This document shows, piece after piece, positions 6,600 through 9,001 of a DNA stretch of 9,001 nt; position 1 is the first letter of the stretch; each line of letters opens with the position of its first letter. Position numbers and translations under genes: made by a program. The stretch is from Pseudomonadota bacterium (GTDB lineage Bacteria > Desulfobacterota > Syntrophia > Syntrophales > JADFWA01). The notes under the pieces were generated by a model. It was not told the origin of the DNA. It ran no database searches and saw only the letters and a list, made by a program, of their open reading frames with translations. The DNA is taken from contig JAUVKS010000061.1 of the NCBI GenBank assembly GCA_030596145.1, forward strand, positions 1 to 9,001, given 5' to 3'.

Positions 6600-7624
6600 T
6601 ATAGCACCTCAATTTCCGTTCTCATTATTTTTTCAAGAACTTTCACTTCCTCCATCAATTGATAAAACTTTTCCGGTTTGAGCGATTGCGGCCCATCCGA
6701 AGATGCCTTTGCGGGATCGGGATGGACTTCAATCATGATTCCATCTGCTCCCACGGCTACGGCCGCCCTCGTCAGGGGAATAACGTATTTCCAGTTACCG
6801 GCCGCGTGAGAAGGATCAACAATGACAGGCAGGTGAGTCAATTCCTTTAGAACGGGTATCGCACTGATATCCAGGGTGTTGCGTGTAGCCGTTTCGAATG
6901 TACGGATGCCCCTTTCGCAGAGTATGACATTGTCATTTCCCGAAGAGATGATGTATTCTGCTGACATGAGGAGTTCTTCGATGGTCGTCATCATCCCCCG
7001 CTTCAATAGTATCGGTTTCTTGGCGCCACCCACCTTTTTCAAGAGAGCAAAGTTCTGTACATTCCGTGTCCCTATCTGCAGAATGTCGGCATATTCTTCC
7101 ACCAGATCCACATCAGTTGTGTCGAGTACCTCAGTGACGACGGGCATACCAGTTGCCTCACGGGCCTTTTTTAGAAGTTTTAAGCCTTCTTCTTCCATCC
7201 CCTGGAAGCTGTATGGAGAGGTTCTCGGTTTGAATGCTCCTCCCCTGAGTATGTGAGCTTTCCCCTTTTTGACGATATAGGCGCTTTCCATCAGTTGTTC
7301 TTCACTTTCAATTGAGCAGGGACCGGCCATGACGACAAATTCAGGGCCACCGATTTCAATATCTCCGATCCGGATTACAGTATTCCCTTCTTTCGCTTCA
7401 CGACTTGCAAGTTTGTACGGTTTCAGGATGGGCATTACACTTTCCACCCCGGAGAGAGATTCGGCAGACTTTAATTGTGATTTATCGCGGTCGTCCCCGA
7501 CTACACCTATTATTGTACGTTCAACCCCGCGGGAGGGGTGTGACCTGTAACCGACCGACTCAACCCACTTGATGACACGGTCTATTTGTGTGTTGGTTGC
7601 GCTTTTCTTCATTACGATGATCAT
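6599..7624 (-). CDS. aroF: 3-deoxy-7-phosphoheptulonate synthase (DAHP synthase), class I-beta
   Basis: Condenses PEP and erythrose-4-phosphate, the committing step of aromatic synthesis. 341 residues: a ferredoxin-like N-terminal domain of about 75 residues, known in this class to mediate feedback by Tyr/Phe, then the barrel. Seen: MAGPCSIES (99-107, metal ligand Cys103), LRGGAFKPRTSPYSFQG (126-142), GTRNVQN (185-191), KRGM (208-211), DPSHAAG (270-276, His273), IEVHPDP (298-304, Glu299) and SDGPQSL (309-315, Asp310). The start at 7624 is set by AGGAGGA at 7631-7637, six bases upstream, and by the family's usual MIIVM-type start. An open frame reaching up to 7711 would cross both leader terminators and is rejected. 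First gene of the operon, under the attenuator upstream. Confidence 0.96.
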   Translation of the reverse strand: MIIVMKKSATNTQIDRVIKWVESVGYRSHPSRGVERTIIGVVGDDRDKSQLKSAESLSGVESVMPILKPYKLASREAKEGNTVIRIGDIEIGGPEFVVMAGPCSIESEEQLMESAYIVKKGKAHILRGGAFKPRTSPYSFQGMEEEGLKLLKKAREATGMPVVTEVLDTTDVDLVEEYADILQIGTRNVQNFALLKKVGGAKKPILLKRGMMTTIEELLMSAEYIISSGNDNVILCERGIRTFETATRNTLDISAIPVLKELTHLPVIVDPSHAAGNWKYVIPLTRAAVAVGADGIMIEVHPDPAKASSDGPQSLKPEKFYQLMEEVKVLEKIMRTEIEVL

Positions 7625-7630
7625 TTTATA

Positions 7631-7637
7631 TCCTCCT
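7631..7637 (-). promoter_or_regulatory. Strong ribosome binding site deciding the aroF start
   Basis: AGGAGGA six bases ahead of the ATG at 7624 and downstream of both terminators. It fixes the aroF start and rules out the longer frame that begins at 7711. Confidence 0.85.
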
Positions 7638-7653
7638 GTTCTTTTTTCAAAAC

Positions 7654-7686
7654 AAAAAGGCCATGGTGAAAATTGCCACCATGGCC
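7654..7686 (-). terminator. Intrinsic terminator 2 (arms 5:6) of the aro leader
   Basis: GGCCATGGTG (7677-7686), an 8-base loop, then CACCATGGCC (7659-7668) form a perfect 10-base stem, directly followed by TTTTT (7654-7658), G and TTTT in the minus-strand transcript. It stands 29 bases before the aroF start, so it can only act on transcripts heading into the operon. It looks like a duplicate of terminator 1, sharing CACCATGGC plus a T-run. Confidence 0.8.
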
Positions 7687-7715
7687 CGAACATAGAAAAT
7701 AAAAAAGCCATGGTG
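7677..7715 (-). promoter_or_regulatory. Alternative pairing of arms 4:5 (second antiterminator)
   Basis: CACCATGGC (7707-7715), the 3' arm of terminator 1, is perfectly complementary over 9 bases to GCCATGGTG (7677-7685), the 5' arm of terminator 2, with a loop of about 21 bases. Pairing here would block both terminators. It can form only if arm 4 is not held by arm 3. The complementarity is seen; use in the cell is inferred. Confidence 0.5.
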
Positions 7716-7740
7716 TAGAACCTTTCGATCTACCCATGGC
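7701..7740 (-). terminator. Intrinsic terminator 1 (arms 3:4) of the aro leader
   Basis: GCCATGG plus GTAGA (7729-7740) pair with TCTAC plus CCATGGC (7707-7719, one bulged A) around a 9-base loop, giving a 12-base-pair stem, followed at once by TTTTTT (7701-7706) and ATTTT. Position between the leader peptide stop and the first structural gene is typical of an attenuator. Confidence 0.82.
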
Positions 7741-7789
7741 CTGGATGCCTTATTTAATTTGTTTTAGGATTTCCAGGACGGTGGGCAGA
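7729..7789 (-). promoter_or_regulatory. Antiterminator (arms 2:3) of the aro attenuator
   Basis: TCTGCCCA (7782-7789) pairs with TGGGTAGA (7729-7736), 8 base pairs with one G-U. After a small internal loop, CCTGGA (7772-7777) pairs with TCCAGG (7740-7745). The 3' half is the same stretch that forms the 5' arm of terminator 1, so the two folds exclude each other. The 5' half lies in the last codons of the leader peptide, where a ribosome at the stop codon would cover it. Confidence 0.7.
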
Positions 7790-7859
7790 CCAATGCAAAA
7801 TAATAATAGCTAAACCAGCCACTAAAATTCATGTTCGCATTGATCTTTTGTTTATCCAT
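7764..7859 (-). CDS. Aromatic-rich leader peptide controlling the aro operon
   Basis: A 31-codon open frame between promoter and attenuator, ending in TAA at 7764-7766. Residues 11-24 read NFSGWFSYYYFALV: Trp, Phe, three consecutive Tyr and Phe within seven codons, with a second Trp just before the stop. Such codon runs for the end products are the hallmark of ribosome-mediated attenuation leaders (trpL, pheL, hisL). The ribosome site is GGAGAAGGA (7872-7880). The ATG at 7859 is 12 bases away, while the GTG at 7862, in frame directly before it, is nine bases from AAGGA and may be the true start. A shorter form from Met10 (7832) is possible. A ribosome stalled in the Tyr run would end just short of antiterminator arm 2, leaving it free; one at the stop would cover it. 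The peptide itself probably has no other role. Confidence 0.8.
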   Translation of the reverse strand: MDKQKINANMNFSGWFSYYYFALVCPPSWKS

Positions 7860-7897
7860 CACTGTTGAAAATCCTTCTCCACTATTGTGTGGATGGG

Positions 7898-7926
7898 ATA
7901 AAACCATAATTGTTTATTGTTGTCAA
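7898..7926 (-). promoter_or_regulatory. Promoter of the aro operon
   Basis: TTGACA (7921-7926), a perfect -35 box, is followed after 17 bases by TTTTAT (7898-7903), four of six matches to the -10 consensus. Start of transcription would be near 7891, so the leader would be about 265 bases with the ribosome site of the leader peptide near its 5' end. The poorer -10 is the main doubt. Confidence 0.6.
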
Positions 7927-8031
7927 GAAAAAAATGAAATTCCTTCATCCAACCATTTATCTTCCAATTTCACCCTTGAAGTATTTCCAATTTGTGGTAG
8001 AAGGGAAACTTAGTAAATTCATACTATTGAC

Positions 8032-8036
8032 GGGAG
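8032..8036 (+). promoter_or_regulatory. Ribosome binding site of efp
   Basis: GGGAG seven bases before the efp ATG. Upstream of it, 7927-8031 is AT-rich; I found no pair of plus-strand promoter boxes good enough to report. Confidence 0.55.
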
Positions 8037-8043
8037 TGATTAT

Positions 8044-8607
8044 ATGTATAACGCTAGTGATTTGAAAAAAGGTTTGAAGATTCAGCTCGACGGCGATCCT
8101 TACGTTATTACCGAATTTTCTTTCGCGAAGCCAGGTAAGGGGCAGGCCCTATATCGATGTAAGCTGCGTAATATGATAAATGGGACTCAGTTTGAACGTA
8201 CCTTTCGCTCTGCGGATAGCTTCCAGCCGGCTGATCTGCGGGAGAAAACGATGCAGTACCTGTACTCCGAAGAGGACAAGTATTGCTTTATGGATGTCGA
8301 AAGTTACGAACAAATTTTTCTGACCTCAGAACAGGTGGAAGATGCGAAAAATTTCTTTATTGATAATCTGGAGGTGGAGATCCTTTTTTTTGGGGACAGA
8401 CCACTTGGAATTACCCTTCCCAATTTTGTTGATCTTACGGTTATTAAGGCTGATCCGTGGGTTAAAGGTGACTCCGTATCGGGAAAAACCAAACCTGTTA
8501 CCCTGCATACGGGTTGCCAGATACAGGTACCCCCCTTTATCGAGGAGGGTGAAAAAATCAGGGTTGATACGCGTACTGGAGAGTATATTACACGGGTCAA
8601 AGAATGA
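8044..8607 (+). CDS. efp: Translation elongation factor P
   Basis: EF-P binds stalled ribosomes beside the P site and speeds peptide-bond formation at proline runs. 187 residues, the normal length. Seen: KOW-like N-terminal domain (GLKIQLDGDPYVITEF), the modification loop KPGKGQA (29-35) with Lys32 at the place of E. coli Lys34, the central OB domain (SEEDKYCFMDVESYEQ), and the C-terminal OB domain with the family signature (VKGDSVSGKTKPVTLHTGCQ, GEKIRVDTRTGEYITR). The following gene encodes the ligase EpmA, so Lys32 is expected to be beta-lysylated. It diverges from the aro operon; the start at 8044 has GGGAG seven bases upstream. Confidence 0.97.
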   Translation: MYNASDLKKGLKIQLDGDPYVITEFSFAKPGKGQALYRCKLRNMINGTQFERTFRSADSFQPADLREKTMQYLYSEEDKYCFMDVESYEQIFLTSEQVEDAKNFFIDNLEVEILFFGDRPLGITLPNFVDLTVIKADPWVKGDSVSGKTKPVTLHTGCQIQVPPFIEEGEKIRVDTRTGEYITRVKE

Positions 8608-8612
8608 TGCAT

Positions 8613-8731
8613 TCGTAAAAAGTCTGTCATTCCCGCGTAGGCGGGAATCCATAGAGGGCTAAGCACCTGAAAAGAATGGATTCCCGTTTTCACGGGAATG
8701 ACAAAATTGTGCATATTTCGACTTTTTACGA
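8613..8731. repeat. Nested inverted-repeat element between efp and epmA (MITE-like)
   Basis: Perfect 12-base terminal inverted repeats, TCGTAAAAAGTC (8613-8624) and GACTTTTTACGA (8720-8731), enclose an inverted pair of 27-base units (8625-8651 and 8677-8703). Each unit is a hairpin: ATTCCCGC-GTAG-GCGGGAAT and ATTCCCGT-TTTC-ACGGGAAT. The inner pattern ATTCCC-N8-GGGAAT equals that described for the neisserial dRS3 repeat; TCATTCCCGC repeats are common between genes in many proteobacteria. The two sides are unequal: about 16 bases separate unit and terminal repeat on the right, none on the left. No obvious target duplication and no coding capacity. It may act as an RNA processing site or leaky terminator between efp and epmA. 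Confidence 0.75.
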
Positions 8732-8755
8732 GACTGTCAAGAATGAGTCTCCGGC

Positions 8756-9001
8756 ATGACAGAAGATAGCAAAAATCAGAGACAGATACTAATTAGACGC
8801 GGGGATACCCTGCGGATGCGTGCCAGGGTTATCCAGGCAATCCGTGATTTTTTTGCCAATCATGATTACCTCGAAGTTGAAACCCCTTACAGAATTCCTG
8901 CTCCTGCACCAGAGAGCCATATCGATGCCATAGCATCCGGGGATTGGTTTCTGCATACTTCTCCTGAATTGTGTATGAAGAGGATGCTGGCGGCGGGCTA
9001 T
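8756..9001 (+). CDS. epmA: EF-P lysine ligase EpmA (PoxA/GenX), N-terminal part
   Basis: The first 82 codons of a gene cut by the right edge. EpmA is a paralogue of the class II lysyl-tRNA synthetase catalytic domain that lacks the tRNA anticodon-binding domain and attaches (R)-beta-lysine to EF-P. Seen: the protein starts directly with the synthetase core (RMRARVIQAIRDFF), class II motif 1 (YLEVETP, 38-44), and TSPELCMKRMLAAGY (68-82) leading into motif 2. A full LysRS would carry an OB-fold domain of more than 100 residues before this; only about 20 residues are present, which fits EpmA. The preceding efp supports the assignment. A stop codon at 8744-8746 leaves 8756 as the only good start, with a weak GAG ribosome site eight or so bases upstream. 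Confidence 0.88.
   Translation, partial: MTEDSKNQRQILIRRGDTLRMRARVIQAIRDFFANHDYLEVETPYRIPAPAPESHIDAIASGDWFLHTSPELCMKRMLAAGY

Larger units (their letters stand above)
7621..7737 (-). other. Small open frame across both terminators, ending on the aroF start
   Basis: A 38-codon frame starts with ATG inside the first terminator arm. It encodes PWLFYFL early on and ends in TGA that overlaps the aroF ATG as ATGA. Its ribosome site is poor (AAGG ten bases upstream). The Trp and Phe codons largely follow from the CCATGG arms and T-runs, so it may be accidental. If translated it would couple aroF translation to leader readthrough. Confidence 0.15.

Noticed and set aside
7625..7711. Longer AroF N-terminus with start at 7711, rich in Phe and Trp
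   Set aside because: It is read from terminator arms and T-runs, has a poor ribosome site, and the AGGAGGA at 7631-7637 marks the start at 7624.
7654..7862. T-box or other tRNA-binding riboswitch in the aro leader
   Set aside because: I see no T-box consensus near an antiterminator, and the aromatic leader peptide already explains the alternative stems.
7927..8031. Plus-strand promoter for efp (for example TTGAAG at 7976 or TTGTCA at 7920)
   Set aside because: No -10 box with more than about half the consensus stands at 16-18 bases from either candidate.
8304..8714. Antisense frames opposite the end of efp
   Set aside because: They read through the TCATTCCCGC repeat (giving the familiar PVKTGIHS/SFPRRRESI artefacts) and lie over conserved EF-P codons.

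Overview
The window looks like a chromosomal segment of a mesophilic Gram-negative bacterium, most likely a deltaproteobacterium (Desulfobacterota, Syntrophia-like). This is inferred from moderate GC by eye, the mix of a FadJ-like beta-oxidation protein, a class I-beta DAHP synthase and an efp-epmA pair, and several families of palindromic intergenic repeats. The sequence alone does not prove the taxonomy.

Layout. Positions 1-7926 are read on the minus strand and 8044-9001 on the plus strand, diverging from a region at about 7927-8043. From the divergence point leftwards come a promoter (7898-7926), a leader and attenuator (7654-7862), then a tightly packed aromatic amino acid operon: aroF (DAHP synthase), aroB, pheA (chorismate mutase/prephenate dehydratase), aroD, aroE and aroA. 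The first five genes are joined by 1-4 base overlaps or a 13-base gap. The aroE-aroA junction is instead opened to 116 bases holding two copies of a palindromic repeat. After aroA come an inverted pair of GTAG-headed hairpins, a membrane-anchored alpha/beta hydrolase, and a separately promoted, truncated enoyl-CoA hydratase/FadJ-like gene. Rightwards are efp (elongation factor P), a 119-base nested inverted-repeat element, and the start of epmA, the ligase that modifies EF-P.

How the genes work together. AroF, AroB, AroD, AroE and AroA carry out shikimate-pathway steps 1-4 and 6. Shikimate kinase (AroK) and chorismate synthase (AroC) are not in the window. PheA diverts chorismate to phenylpyruvate and so to phenylalanine. 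EF-P and EpmA form a substrate-enzyme pair that relieves ribosome stalling at proline runs.

The most interesting part is the 5' leader of the aro operon. It encodes a 31-residue peptide with a Trp-Phe-Ser-Tyr-Tyr-Tyr-Phe run. It is followed by six RNA arms that can pair in two mutually exclusive ways: antiterminators 2:3 and 4:5, or two tandem intrinsic terminators 3:4 and 5:6. This reads as ribosome-mediated attenuation of the common pathway by all three aromatic amino acids, with a two-terminator relay.
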